Assembly: GCA_017502915.1 (NCBI GenBank)
Contig: JAFVUB010000010.1
Span: 1-61,705 of the forward strand
Direction: 5' to 3'
DNA: 61,705 nt
Source: Clostridia bacterium
GTDB lineage: Bacteria > Bacillota > Clostridia > Oscillospirales > CAG-272
The notes beneath the pieces were generated by a model that searched no databases, had not been told where the DNA came from, and saw only the letters and a program-made list of their open reading frames with translations. Below are positions 37,784 through 47,088 of this stretch, piece by piece. Position numbers and translations under genes: made by a program. How positions within the stretch are numbered: the first letter of the stretch is position 1; every line of letters begins with the position of its first letter.

Positions 37784-40528
37784 TTATTTCTTATTGAAGC
37801 ATCTTTGGATAAGCTTAACCAGCTCAACGATCGGAATGATCGAAACGGCAAGGCCGAAGGCTATACCGTACTCCATAAAATCAAGATGTGCAAGCTCGAA
37901 GGCATCTGCAAGGAACGGAACCTCAATAACAACCGTGGTGAGCAGCAGAGAAAGAAGTCCTGCGCCCCAGAGCCACCAGTTCTGGCTCTTCATCTTGAAG
38001 ATCGAGCCGTGGAGAGATCTCATGTTGAAGGCGTGGCAGATCTCGCACATTGCAAGAGTGAGGAACGCCATCGAAATTCCGAGCATTTCAGCCGAATACT
38101 CGCCTGCGGCAATAGCGGCGTGATGGTAAGCATCGGCAAGCCAAAATCTACCGATCAGATAGGATGCAAAGGTTATTATGGTAACGAGGACTCCCTGGTA
38201 AGCAACAGCAAAGCCAAGTCCGCCGGCAAAGATGCCTTCCTTGGAATCGCGGGGCTTGCGCTTCATAATGTCCTTTTCCGGCTTTTCCATACCGAGCGCG
38301 AGCGCCGGGAAGCAGTCGGTAATAAGGTTTATCCAAAGCAGGTGTACCGCTGCGAAAATAGCGGGGCTCTCGGTAACAACGTCCGGAAGAACGACCGGAA
38401 GAACAAAGGTTGCCATAAGCGTTGCGAAGAAGATCATCAGAACCTCGGAGAGGTTAGAGGCAAGCAGGAACTGGATAGCCTTGCGGATATTGTCGTATAT
38501 CTTTCTTCCCTCGCCTGCCGCCGAAACGATGGTTGCAAAGTTATCGTCGGCAAGGATCATATCGGCAACGTTTTTGGTAACGTCGGTTCCGGTAATACCC
38601 ATTCCAACGCCGATGTCGGCGTTCTTGATCGAGGGCGCGTCGTTAACGCCGTCTCCCGTCATAGCGGTGACCATACCCTTCTTCTTCCAAGCGGTAACGA
38701 TCCTCGTCTTGTGCTCGGGCTGAACGCGAGCGTAGACCGAATAATTCTCAACGGCGGTCTCGAACTCCTCGTCCGAAATATCGTCAAGCTCAGCTCCGGT
38801 AATAGCCTGCGCGGGATCGGTTATGATACCAAGCTCGGTGGCAATGGCAACGGCGGTGTCCTTATGGTCACCGGTGATCATTATGGGGCGAATGCCGGCG
38901 GTGCGGCATTCCTCGATTGCGGGCTTGACCTCGGGGCGAACGGGGTCGATCATACCGACAAGTCCGATAAAGCAAAGGCCGTTTTCAAGCGCCTCGGATT
39001 CGTAAACCGAGGGCTCTTCGGCAAGGCTCTTCTTCGCGGCGGCAAGCACGCGCAGTGCACGGTCTGCCATCGCCTTATTTTTGGCAAGTATATCAACGCG
39101 AACGGCATCGGTCATCTCAACGGTCTCGCCGCCGACCATAGCCGAGGTACATCTCTTGAGTATCTCGTCGGGCGCGCCTTTGGTGAACTGCAGGAGCGAA
39201 CCGTCGTTCGTCTTATGAACGGTGGTCATCATCTTTCTCATTGAGTCAAACGGGACCTCACCGATACGAACGAACTCGTTCTTCTGAACGCTCTTTGAAA
39301 GCTCCAGCTTTTCGGCATAGTTTACGAGTGCGCACTCGGTAGGCTCACCCACCGCAGTACCTGCCTCGCTGTCAAACTCGGCATCCGAGCAAAGCGACAT
39401 CGCGTTTGCAAGCAGCTTTTCGTCGTCACCGTAATAGTCAACGACGGTCATCTTGTTCTGGGTCAGAGTACCCGTCTTGTCAGAGCAGATGATCTGGGTG
39501 CAGCCGAGAGTTTCAACGGCGGTCAGCTTACGGATAATGGCGTTTCGCTTGGACATATTGGTGACGCCGATCGAGAGCACTATGGTAACTACGGTCGCAA
39601 GTCCCTCGGGTATAGCGGCGACCGCGAGAGATATTGCTATCATGAAGGAAGAAAGGATCGGATCGAAAATGGATTCGTACGAGCCTGTGAAGTAGGCGCT
39701 TCCAAGCTGTACGCCAAAGATAACGATGCAGATACCGATAACAAGATAGGTCAGTATCTTAGAAAGTCCGGCAAGCTTGATCTGCAGGGGAGTCTTACCC
39801 TCCTCGGCCTGCGCCAGAGCGTCGGCGATCTTACCCATCTCAGTGTTCATACCGGTTCCGACGACGACAGCCTTACCGCGTCCGTAAACGACGGTCGAGC
39901 CCATATAGACCATGTTCTTTCGGTCACCGAGCGCAACGTCTCCGTTTTCGCCGGCGTTCAGAGCCTCTAACTTTTTGTCTACCGGAACGGATTCACCGGT
40001 CAGTGCGGCTTCCTCTATCTTCATCGAAGCGCACTCTATGATTCGCGCGTCGGCGGGAACGGCGTCGCCTGCCTCAAGCACGATAATATCTCCAACAACA
40101 AGGTCCTCACTTCTGACCGATATCTGCTTGCCGTCACGAATAACCTTACTCGTGGCAGCAGCGATCTCCTGAAGAGCCTCTATTGCCTTTTCAGCCTTGC
40201 TTTCCTGGAAAACACCGAGAACGGCGTTTATCAGAACGACGGCAAGAATGATAACGACGTCTGCGGGAAATTCCCAATGTCCGGCAGAAATACCGTTATA
40301 GATCTCCACACCTGCCGAAATTATTGCCGCAACTATGAGAATTATAGTCATAGGCTCGGCAAGCTGCTTCAGAAATCTCATCAGCAGGGGCGTTTTCTTG
40401 CCTTCGGCAAGCTTGTTCTTGCCGTTTTCGGCAAGGCGGCGTTCAACCTCGGCCGAGGTCAGACCCGCATCGGCATTACTGCCAACCTTGGACAGTGCCT
40501 CTTCGGAACTGCTCAGATAAAACTTCAT
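37784..40528 (-). CDS. P-type cation-transporting ATPase (SERCA-like; probable Mn2+/Ca2+ exporter)
   Basis: The 914-residue pump has an N-terminal cation-ATPase domain, ten predicted membrane helices, the phosphorylation site ICSDKTGTLTQNKMTVV, PEGLATVVTIVLSIG in M4, MTGDGVNDAPSIK in the hinge and INLITDCFPALALGMEKPE in M6. The M4 Glu and M6 Asn/Asp pattern is that of Ca2+/Mn2+ pumps (type P2A). A yybP-ykoY manganese riboswitch in the leader makes Mn2+ export the likelier role, as for YoaB of Lactococcus lactis. The ATG at 40528 follows AAGGAG; the open frame upstream to 40654 runs through the riboswitch and is not coding. Single-gene transcript. Confidence 0.93.
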   Translation of the reverse strand: MKFYLSSSEEALSKVGSNADAGLTSAEVERRLAENGKNKLAEGKKTPLLMRFLKQLAEPMTIILIVAAIISAGVEIYNGISAGHWEFPADVVIILAVVLINAVLGVFQESKAEKAIEALQEIAAATSKVIRDGKQISVRSEDLVVGDIIVLEAGDAVPADARIIECASMKIEEAALTGESVPVDKKLEALNAGENGDVALGDRKNMVYMGSTVVYGRGKAVVVGTGMNTEMGKIADALAQAEEGKTPLQIKLAGLSKILTYLVIGICIVIFGVQLGSAYFTGSYESIFDPILSSFMIAISLAVAAIPEGLATVVTIVLSIGVTNMSKRNAIIRKLTAVETLGCTQIICSDKTGTLTQNKMTVVDYYGDDEKLLANAMSLCSDAEFDSEAGTAVGEPTECALVNYAEKLELSKSVQKNEFVRIGEVPFDSMRKMMTTVHKTNDGSLLQFTKGAPDEILKRCTSAMVGGETVEMTDAVRVDILAKNKAMADRALRVLAAAKKSLAEEPSVYESEALENGLCFIGLVGMIDPVRPEVKPAIEECRTAGIRPIMITGDHKDTAVAIATELGIITDPAQAITGAELDDISDEEFETAVENYSVYARVQPEHKTRIVTAWKKKGMVTAMTGDGVNDAPSIKNADIGVGMGITGTDVTKNVADMILADDNFATIVSAAGEGRKIYDNIRKAIQFLLASNLSEVLMIFFATLMATFVLPVVLPDVVTESPAIFAAVHLLWINLITDCFPALALGMEKPEKDIMKRKPRDSKEGIFAGGLGFAVAYQGVLVTIITFASYLIGRFWLADAYHHAAIAAGEYSAEMLGISMAFLTLAMCEICHAFNMRSLHGSIFKMKSQNWWLWGAGLLSLLLTTVVIEVPFLADAFELAHLDFMEYGIAFGLAVSIIPIVELVKLIQRCFNKK

Positions 40529-40550
40529 ATATTTCTCCTTTTTATGAAAT

Positions 40551-40696
40551 ACAAAAAATAAAGACTTCCGCAGACGCTTGGCTGCAAAAGTCTTGCCTTC
40601 TAACGAAAGAACCGATGATCGGGCTCGAGAACTCGAGCCGTGATGGCGAATCACCGGAGGCGCTACAAAAGCAACGCTCAGCTACTCCCTTTTATT
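40551..40696 (-). ncRNA. yybP-ykoY manganese riboswitch with terminator
   Basis: On the minus strand the leader contains AAAAGGGAGTAGC (40681-40693) and GGCAAGACTTTT (about 40587-40598), the two most conserved blocks of the Mn2+-sensing yybP-ykoY family, separated by two helical arms (for example GGCTCGAG...CTCGAGCC). The 3' AAGACTTTTGCAG half can instead pair with CTGCGGAAGTCTT (40561-40573), and a T-rich stretch follows, forming an intrinsic terminator. Known members bind Mn2+ and switch expression on. Family assignment is by eye. Confidence 0.87.
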
Positions 40697-40710
40697 ACCT
40701 ATCGTAATGT

Positions 40711-40738
40711 ATTATACCACACAAATCAGTTTTGTCAA
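40711..40738 (-). promoter_or_regulatory. Promoter of the ATPase riboswitch transcript
   Basis: Minus-strand TTGACA (40733-40738), 16-base spacer and TATAAT (40711-40716) with a TGG extended -10. Predicted start near 40704, just before the aptamer. Bases 40739-40862 on the other side are AT-rich and must hold the promoter of the next plus-strand gene, which I could not assign. Confidence 0.85.
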
Positions 40739-40862
40739 CAACTATATTTTCAAATCCATTCATCAGCATTTGCTTTTTGCTTTTGGTTAAAAAAGACTTA
40801 ACAATGTATTTACAATTAGATGTTATGATGTGTTGTCCTATTTTATGGTTTGTGAGGTTTTT

Positions 40863-41678
40863 ATGGCAACTGGAGCATCACAATCGAATATCGCGCAAAG
40901 CAAGCTGCGGATCAGGCTTGAGATCTCCTTGATAGCTCTGGGGCTTCTGATTGCTCTGGCATTTGCCTTTGTATTGAGCCCGCTCATCACCTTTGCAAAC
41001 AATGACGGAACGATCAACTATCTTCCCGATATACTTGAAGCCGTTCAGTGGATATTCAACGCCTTGACCTTCTTCGTTTGCTATGCGCTGACCGTTTTTG
41101 CAATATACCGCTTTAGCGCATCTCGCTATTGGACGTTTATATTCATCTTTTCGTCGGCAACCGTCGTCAAGTACCTTATGAACGTTATTTCGGCGTTCTT
41201 CGTATTTGGCACCGTGCCGTCTAACCAAGAGGAGCTCAAGCAGCAGATATGGATCGTAGTTTTTAACACCGTGGTCGAGCTCTTGCAGTATGCATTGGTC
41301 GTCATATTCTCGACTGTGATCCTTTCAAGGTTCAAAAGGCTCTCGGAGATCGCCGAAAAGAGCGCCAATAAGATGGGAATTGATTACGACAGCCGTAACA
41401 AGGTGTTCCCCTTCAAAGCGCTTGTCACAACCAAGAATCCGATCCAGTATTCGGCTCTTATCGCCGCTATTATAGTCTCGGCGTTTATGATAACAAACCG
41501 TTTGGTTTACGATTTTTCAGTAGGCTTGCCGGTCGACCTTATCGACGGACTTTGGATAGCAGCGGGGTATCTCTCCGATATTCTCTTTGGAATTATTGGA
41601 TACCTTATTATGATTCTCGTTTTTAACCGTTGTGATACGCTCGACATCAAATACAGAGTTAAATTTTCAAACAAATAA
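40863..41678 (+). CDS. Multi-pass membrane protein of unknown function
   Basis: A 271-residue protein with six or seven predicted membrane helices, for example ISLIALGLLIALAFAFVL, ALTFFVCYALTVFAIY and LSDILFGIIGYLIMILVF, and a polar loop near 155-185 (KRLSEIAEKSANKMGIDYDS). No enzyme or transporter motif recognised. Start ATG at 40863 is chosen because GAGG lies six bases upstream; an open frame to 40830 has no ribosome binding site. Stands alone, flanked by its own promoter region and a terminator. Codon use matches its neighbours. Confidence 0.8.
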   Translation: MATGASQSNIAQSKLRIRLEISLIALGLLIALAFAFVLSPLITFANNDGTINYLPDILEAVQWIFNALTFFVCYALTVFAIYRFSASRYWTFIFIFSSATVVKYLMNVISAFFVFGTVPSNQEELKQQIWIVVFNTVVELLQYALVVIFSTVILSRFKRLSEIAEKSANKMGIDYDSRNKVFPFKALVTTKNPIQYSALIAAIIVSAFMITNRLVYDFSVGLPVDLIDGLWIAAGYLSDILFGIIGYLIMILVFNRCDTLDIKYRVKFSNK

Positions 41679-41720
41679 ACAAAATCACTCGCAGACGATC
41701 GTCTTCGAGTGATTTTGTTT
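41677..41720. terminator. Bidirectional terminator
   Basis: AAACAAAATCACTCG pairs with CGAGTGATTTTGTTT, and the inner AGACGATCGTCT extends the stem. It stops the membrane protein gene and the convergent ABC transporter operon, overlapping both stop codons. Confidence 0.93.
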
Positions 41721-42523
41721 TATAAAACGCATTTGAGAAATTGCTTTGCACGGTCAGTCTGTGGGTTATCAAAGAACTCCGAGGGCTTTCCCTCCTCAAC
41801 GATCTTACCCTCCGACATAAATATCACACGGTCGGCAACCTCGCGGGCAAATCCCATTTCGTGAGTTACTACGACCATGGTCATTCCTTCGTTTGCAAGC
41901 TGCTTCATAAGATCGAGGACCTCGCCGACCATCTCGGGGTCAAGCGCGCTGGTCGGCTCGTCGAACAGCATTACCTGCGGGTTCATCGCGAGCGCACGGA
42001 CAATGGCAATTCTCTGCTTCTGTCCGCCCGAGAGCTTCGAGGGATAAACGTTTGCCTTCTCCTCAAGCCCGATCCGTCGGAGCAAGGACATAGCCGTTTG
42101 CCTCGCCTCTTCCTTTATCTGCTTCTTAACAGCCGTCGGGGCGAATATACCGCCTGCCTTTTTAATTCTTATATGAACCGGCGCAAGCATTATATTCTGA
42201 AGAACGGTCTTATTATTGAACAGGTTGAACTGCTGAAAAACCATTCCGATGTTTTCACGGTGCTTGTTGATATCGACCTTCATATCGGCAAGATCCTCGC
42301 CGCCGAAGAAAATTGAGCCGCCGGTGGGGTCCTCCATACAGTTCAGGCAACGCAGGAAGGTGCTTTTTCCGCAGCCCGAGGGTCCGATAATAACCACCTT
42401 TTCGCCGTTATGTATGACGTTATCTATACCGTCCAACGCCTGAACGGTATCACCGTTGTTATTCTTAAAGACCTTTTGGAGGTTTTTTACGACAATGAGC
42501 GCGTTTTCATTATTGTTGTTCAT
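41720..42523 (-). CDS. Polar amino acid ABC transporter, ATP-binding protein
   Basis: A 267-residue GlnQ-type ATPase: Walker [17 protein letters not shown] loop [13 protein letters not shown], signature [15 protein letters not shown], Walker [14 protein letters not shown] and switch His in [16 protein letters not shown] short insertion after the Q loop ([15 protein letters not shown]) is slightly longer than usual. It powers uptake with the permease encoded 11 bases upstream and the binding protein beyond it. GGAGGT precedes the ATG. Confidence 0.95.
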   Translation of the reverse strand: MNNNNENALIVVKNLQKVFKNNNGDTVQALDGIDNVIHNGEKVVIIGPSGCGKSTFLRCLNCMEDPTGGSIFFGGEDLADMKVDINKHRENIGMVFQQFNLFNNKTVLQNIMLAPVHIRIKKAGGIFAPTAVKKQIKEEARQTAMSLLRRIGLEEKANVYPSKLSGGQKQRIAIVRALAMNPQVMLFDEPTSALDPEMVGEVLDLMKQLANEGMTMVVVTHEMGFAREVADRVIFMSEGKIVEEGKPSEFFDNPQTDRAKQFLKCVL

Positions 42524-42534
42524 TTCATACCTCC

Positions 42535-43236
42535 TTATTTTTCGCTGCGACGCAGGCGAGCTTCGACCAGCTTGACAAGTAACGTCAGCACCAGAACTAT
42601 GATGACGTATACGATCGCCATGAACAGATACGGAATAACGTACTCATATGTCGCGTCTCCGATCTCGCGGAAGGACTTGCATATATCCGTTGCCGTTACG
42701 AAGCTGACGATAGAGGTCTCCTTGACCAACGAGATATATTCGTTTCCAAGAGTCGGAATAATGTTTTTGATTGCCTGAGGGATGACGATCTTTAGCATCG
42801 TCACGGGGTAGCTGAGTCCAAGCGCGCGTCCCGCCTCCATTTGACCGGGGTCAACCGAGAGGATTCCGGAGCGCATTATCTCTGAAACGTATGCGCCGCT
42901 GTTAAGACCGAATATGACCACGCATACATTTTCGGCAGGCCAGCTGACTCCGAGCACGCCGGGCACGACGTAATAGGCAAGCAGAAGCTGAACGACCAAC
43001 GGAGTTCCTCTGAACGCCGCGACGTAAAAATCGCAGATCTTTTGAAAAAATCTCGTGATCTTTTTATATCTGGGAAGCACCTTTATCGCCGCTATGACGG
43101 TACCGACCACGATACCGATAAGCAGACCGAGCGTTGCGATAAGCATCGTGATCCCAAGTCCTCTCAAGAAAACGAGATAGCCGTTCTGCTCGGCAAAAAT
43201 GCGCCAAAACTCTGCAAAGCTTTTTTGCCAGTTCAT
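42535..43236 (-). CDS. Polar amino acid ABC transporter, permease
   Basis: A 233-residue HisM/GlnP-type permease with about five membrane helices. The [15 protein letters not shown] and [25 protein letters not shown] segments are the family signature and the ATPase-docking EAA loop. Only one permease gene is present, so the transporter is probably a homodimer in the membrane. It follows a hairpin that separates it from the binding protein gene, expected to lower its level relative to the binding protein. Confidence 0.95.
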   Translation of the reverse strand: MNWQKSFAEFWRIFAEQNGYLVFLRGLGITMLIATLGLLIGIVVGTVIAAIKVLPRYKKITRFFQKICDFYVAAFRGTPLVVQLLLAYYVVPGVLGVSWPAENVCVVIFGLNSGAYVSEIMRSGILSVDPGQMEAGRALGLSYPVTMLKIVIPQAIKNIIPTLGNEYISLVKETSIVSFVTATDICKSFREIGDATYEYVIPYLFMAIVYVIIVLVLTLLVKLVEARLRRSEK

Positions 43237-43259
43237 TCTATATTATGTCCTTTCTACGC

Positions 43260-43300
43260 AAAAAACGGGAGGCTGCCGAGTGTTCCGGCAGCCTCTCCGG
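43260..43300 (-). terminator. Attenuating hairpin between binding protein and permease genes
   Basis: On the minus strand GAGGCTGCCG and its complement form a strong stem around 43269-43296, followed by six T residues. It looks like a full intrinsic terminator inside the operon, so the permease and ATPase are probably made by read-through. Confidence 0.82.
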
Positions 43301-43307
43301 TATTTAT

Positions 43308-44150
43308 TTAACCGTTGATGGTCTCAACCAGTCTCTTTGCGGGAGCTTCGTCGATTATAACAAAGTTCAAATTGCCGTTCTGCATATCCTTAACGGCAAG
43401 ACCGGCGTTCGGATAATCCTTGGTGGTGAAGCCGAAGCCGTCAAAGCCCCAGTCCTCATCTCCCTTGGCATAGAATGCACCGGTGGTTCCGCCCTGAACA
43501 CCGCACTTAATGTCAGCGCCGTAGGCCTTGAGAATAGCCTCAACGTCCTCTGCGGTCTTGCAGGCATCAAAGGTGGTGTCGTCCGCCATAACGACGATCA
43601 TCTGCGATGCATCGTAGTAGGACTCGGTGAAATCAACTATCTCTTTTCTCTTCTCATTGACGGTAAGTCCGGCAGCGGCGATATCGCATTTGCCCTGACC
43701 GACCGAGGTGCAAACAGAATCAAAATCCATATTGTCGATAACGAGCTCCTTGCCAACCGAGTCGGCATACATCTTCATGATCTCCATGTCAACGCCGTAG
43801 TAATTGTCGCCTTCCTTATATTCAAAGGGAGCAAAAGCAGCATTGGTTGCAACAACGATCTGGTCCTTGGATTCGTCCTTGGCAGCAGAAACGACTGCGG
43901 TGGGAGTGCCTCCCTCGAAGTACTTGTTCAGCACTTCATCAAACTTACCGTTTTCCTTGATCTCTGCAAGGAAGGCGTTCAGCGAAGCGAGAAGCTCGGA
44001 GTCGCCCTTCTTAACGGCGTAAGCATACTGCTCATCGGTCAGCTTAATATCTATGACCTTTATGGGTTTTTCGTTTGCAGTGCAGGAAGTGAACGCAAAA
44101 ACGGAAACGAGCATGATCGCCGCCAATGCGAGACATACGATTTTCTTCAT
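43308..44150 (-). CDS. Amino acid ABC transporter substrate-binding lipoprotein, apparently circularly permuted
   Basis: A 280-residue lipoprotein with signal peptide and lipobox FTSC (Cys23). Residues about 96-280 match a periplasmic-binding-protein family 3 domain: IVVATNAAFAPFEYKEGD, DMEIMKMYADSVGKEL, DIAAAGLTVNEKRKEIVDF, CGVQGGTTGAFYA and NFVIIDEAPAKRLVE. The protein stops there, although homologues continue with a final strand and helices. That missing segment is instead at residues 28-81: IKVIDIKLTDEQYAYAVKKG, then LLASLNAFLAEIKENGKFDE and VLNKYFEGG. All parts of one domain are present but in rotated order. The linker GTPTAVVSAAKDESKD joins old C- to old N-terminus. Ligand unknown, probably a polar or basic amino acid; an ARG-box-like operator lies in the promoter. 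Confidence 0.88.
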   Translation of the reverse strand: MKKIVCLALAAIMLVSVFAFTSCTANEKPIKVIDIKLTDEQYAYAVKKGDSELLASLNAFLAEIKENGKFDEVLNKYFEGGTPTAVVSAAKDESKDQIVVATNAAFAPFEYKEGDNYYGVDMEIMKMYADSVGKELVIDNMDFDSVCTSVGQGKCDIAAAGLTVNEKRKEIVDFTESYYDASQMIVVMADDTTFDACKTAEDVEAILKAYGADIKCGVQGGTTGAFYAKGDEDWGFDGFGFTTKDYPNAGLAVKDMQNGNLNFVIIDEAPAKRLVETING

Positions 44151-44190
44151 AATGATAATATTCCTTTCAGATAATTTATTTTGCCTGCAT

Positions 44191-44219
44191 ATTATACTGC
44201 ATATTTATGCAGTTGTCAA
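44191..44219 (-). promoter_or_regulatory. Promoter of the ABC transporter operon with ARG-box-like palindrome
   Basis: Minus-strand TTGACA (44214-44219), 17-base spacer and TATAAT (44191-44196). The spacer is almost wholly the palindrome ACTGCATAAATATGCAGT (44196-44213), with 7-bp perfect arms and an AT core, resembling an ArgR site (TGAATAAATATTCA type). A repressor bound there would block both boxes. TATGCAG recurs just downstream. Confidence 0.75.
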
Positions 44220-44242
44220 GTGGTTTTTATCACTTTTTTGAA

Positions 44243-47074
44243 TTATTTTATCAGTTTGCCTCTTAAATATTCACCTGTATACGATTTCTCGCAGCTTGCG
44301 ACCTGCTCGGGCGTACCCGATACGACCAGCGTTCCGCCGCCGTCCCCTCCCTCGGGTCCGAGGTCAATAAGATAGTCGCAGGTTTTGAGAACGTCAAGGT
44401 TATGCTCGATGACCAAAACGGTATTTCCGGCGTCACAAAGTCTTTGCAACACCGAGATCAGCCTTGCAACGTCGGCCGTGTGAAGACCGGTCGTCGGCTC
44501 GTCGAGGATATAGATAGTCTTTCCGGTATCACGCTTGGCAAGCTCGGTTGCAAGCTTTATTCTCTGCGCCTCGCCTCCCGAAAGGGTGGTTGACGACTGA
44601 CCTATCTTTATATATCCCAGTCCAACGTCATAAAGCGTTTTGAGCTTCCTTGCGATTCTCGGCAGGTCGGCAAAGAAGGCAAGCCCCTCCTCTACCGTCA
44701 TATCAAGCACGTCAAAAACGTTTTTGCCCTTATACTTGACCTCGAGAGTGTCTCGGTTATAGCGTTTACCCCGACAAGCGTCACACGTGACGTAAACGTC
44801 CGGTAAAAAATGCATTTCTATCTTCTTAACGCCGTCTCCCTCGCAGATCTCGCAACGCCCTCCGCGAGTATTGAACGAAAAACGTCCCGCTTTATATCCT
44901 CTTGCCTTGGCGTCGGGGGTTTGGGCGAAAAGGTTACGTATCTCGGTAAAAAGACCGGTATAGGTCGCGGGGTTTGAGCGAGGTGTACGTCCGATAGGAC
45001 TTTGATCTATACAGATGACCTTATCAAGGTTTTCAAGTCCGGTCATTTTCTCGAATTTGCCCGGGTGAGTCACGGCTCGGTTCAGCTTTTTGGCAAGATA
45101 CGGATAGATTATGCCGTTAACGAGCGAGGATTTTCCCGAGCCCGAAACGCCCGAAACGCCGACAAAACAGCCAAGCGGTATCTCAACGTCTATATTTTTC
45201 AGATTATGCTCGGTAGCGCCGTAAACGCAAAGCTTGTTTCCGTTGCCCTCTCTGCGGTTCGTGGGAACGGCAATGGCTCTACGACCCGACATATAGTCTC
45301 CGGTTATCGACTCCTCGTTTGCGGCAACCTCCTCGGGCGTTCCTGCCGCTACGACCTGACCGCCGTGTATACCCGCGCCGGGGCCGATATCGACCACAAA
45401 ATCGGCGTTCATCATCATATCCTCGTCGTGCTCAACGACAACAACGCTGTTTCCGAGATCGCGCAGAGCCTTGAGAGTGCCTATCAGACGTCCGTTATCT
45501 CGCTGATGAAGCCCGATGCTCGGCTCGTCAAGAATATAAAGAACTCCGACCAGCGAGCTTCCTATCTGGGTTGCAAGACGGATACGCTGTGCCTCTCCGC
45601 CCGAAAGCGTGCCGGCGCGGCGGGTCAGCGTCAGATAGTTAAGACCGACGCTCTGCAAAAAGCTAAGTCTTGAGCGAAGCTCCTTGACGATCTCACGGGC
45701 AATGATCTCCTCGTTTTTGGTGAAGCCTTCGTTCATTTTTTCAACGAAGGTCAGCGCGTCGCTAACCGACATCTCACAAAATTCGTGGATGTTCTTACCT
45801 CCGACGGTTACGGCAAGCGAGTTATCCGAAAGACGTCTGCCTACGCAGCGCGGGCAGTCCGCCTCCTCGATCAACTCCTCGTAATATTCGCTCATTCCCA
45901 TGGCCATACGGTTTTCTATAATACCGATAATGCCGGGAAATTTTGTGACTTGCTTACGTCCGCTCTTTCCGAAATATCGGGTCACGGTGTACTCCTCGTC
46001 ACCCGAGCCGTTCATCAGCACGTCATACGCCGACTTTGAAAAGCTCTCGATAGGCGTATCAACGTCAAAGCCGTGTCGTGCGCCGACCGCCGAAAACAGC
46101 GGACCGTTCCATGTGTCCTCGTCCATAGACTTGAAGCCGTTAACGGCGATAGCCCCCTCGCGAATAGTCAGCGATTTATCGGGGATTATCCTCTCAACGT
46201 CGATACGTCTGTGAACTCCAAGTCCCGCACATTCGGGGCAAGCCCCTGCGGGATTATTAAACGAGAACATTCTCGGCTCAAGCTCTCCGAAGGATATTCC
46301 GTGCTCCTCACAGGCATAATGAGTAGAAAACTCCAGCTCCTGCGGCTCGCCTTCTCGCGGTACGGTGACAACGAGCAGATGTCCGTCTGCGAGGTTCAGC
46401 GCCGTTTCAACCGAATCCGAAAGTCTTGAGCCGATACCGTCCCTTATGACGAGTCGGTCAACGACCACCTCTATCTTATGCCGTATATTCTTATCGAGCT
46501 TGATCTCCTCGGAAAGGTCGTACATATTTCCGTCAACACGAACACGAACGTAGCCACTCTTCTTCGCCTCGGAGAGAACCTTTTCGTGCATTCCCTTCTG
46601 CGAGCGAACGACCGGTGCGAGCACCATAAATCGAGTTCCCTCGCCGAGCGACATAACGCGGTCTATTATGTTGTCGGTCGTCTGCTGTCTTATCTCCTTG
46701 CCGCAAACCGGACAGTGCGGAACACCGACTCGGGCATAGAGCAAACGCAGATAGTCGTATATCTCGGTAACCGTTCCAACCGTTGATCTCGGATTCTTCG
46801 AGGTCGTTTTCTGGTCTATCGAAATAGCCGGAGAAAGACCCTCAATGCTATCCACGTCGGGCTTATCGAGCTGACCGAGAAACATTCTCGCATAGGATGA
46901 AAGCGACTCAACAAAGCGTCGGTGTCCCTCGGCATATATCGTATCGAACGCCAGCGAGGTCTTGCCCGAGCCCGAAAGCCCCGTAAACACGACGAGCTTG
47001 TCGCGCGGGAAGGTCAGATCAATATTTTTAAGGTTGTTTTCACGCGCACCGCGTATAATGATCTCTTTTGACAT
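44243..47074 (-). CDS. uvrA: Excinuclease ABC subunit A
   Basis: The 943-residue UvrA finds DNA damage with UvrB in nucleotide excision repair. It has two ABC ATPase modules: Walker [17 protein letters not shown] and [16 protein letters not shown], signatures [15 protein letters not shown] and [15 protein letters not shown]. Zinc motifs are visible as [16 protein letters not shown] and [11 protein letters not shown] with [12 protein letters not shown] at 47074 follows AGGAAG and the protein begins [18 protein letters not shown]; an upstream start at 47098 would overlap polA. It is 14 bases after polA; uvrB and uvrC are not nearby. Confidence 0.97.
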   Translation of the reverse strand: MSKEIIIRGARENNLKNIDLTFPRDKLVVFTGLSGSGKTSLAFDTIYAEGHRRFVESLSSYARMFLGQLDKPDVDSIEGLSPAISIDQKTTSKNPRSTVGTVTEIYDYLRLLYARVGVPHCPVCGKEIRQQTTDNIIDRVMSLGEGTRFMVLAPVVRSQKGMHEKVLSEAKKSGYVRVRVDGNMYDLSEEIKLDKNIRHKIEVVVDRLVIRDGIGSRLSDSVETALNLADGHLLVVTVPREGEPQELEFSTHYACEEHGISFGELEPRMFSFNNPAGACPECAGLGVHRRIDVERIIPDKSLTIREGAIAVNGFKSMDEDTWNGPLFSAVGARHGFDVDTPIESFSKSAYDVLMNGSGDEEYTVTRYFGKSGRKQVTKFPGIIGIIENRMAMGMSEYYEELIEEADCPRCVGRRLSDNSLAVTVGGKNIHEFCEMSVSDALTFVEKMNEGFTKNEEIIAREIVKELRSRLSFLQSVGLNYLTLTRRAGTLSGGEAQRIRLATQIGSSLVGVLYILDEPSIGLHQRDNGRLIGTLKALRDLGNSVVVVEHDEDMMMNADFVVDIGPGAGIHGGQVVAAGTPEEVAANEESITGDYMSGRRAIAVPTNRREGNGNKLCVYGATEHNLKNIDVEIPLGCFVGVSGVSGSGKSSLVNGIIYPYLAKKLNRAVTHPGKFEKMTGLENLDKVICIDQSPIGRTPRSNPATYTGLFTEIRNLFAQTPDAKARGYKAGRFSFNTRGGRCEICEGDGVKKIEMHFLPDVYVTCDACRGKRYNRDTLEVKYKGKNVFDVLDMTVEEGLAFFADLPRIARKLKTLYDVGLGYIKIGQSSTTLSGGEAQRIKLATELAKRDTGKTIYILDEPTTGLHTADVARLISVLQRLCDAGNTVLVIEHNLDVLKTCDYLIDLGPEGGDGGGTLVVSGTPEQVASCEKSYTGEYLRGKLIK

Positions 47075-47088
47075 TACAACTTCCTGAT

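Noticed and set aside
40529..40654. 42-residue N-terminal extension of the P-type ATPase
   Set aside because: It overlaps the riboswitch terminator and lacks a ribosome binding site; the ATG at 40528 has AAGGAG.
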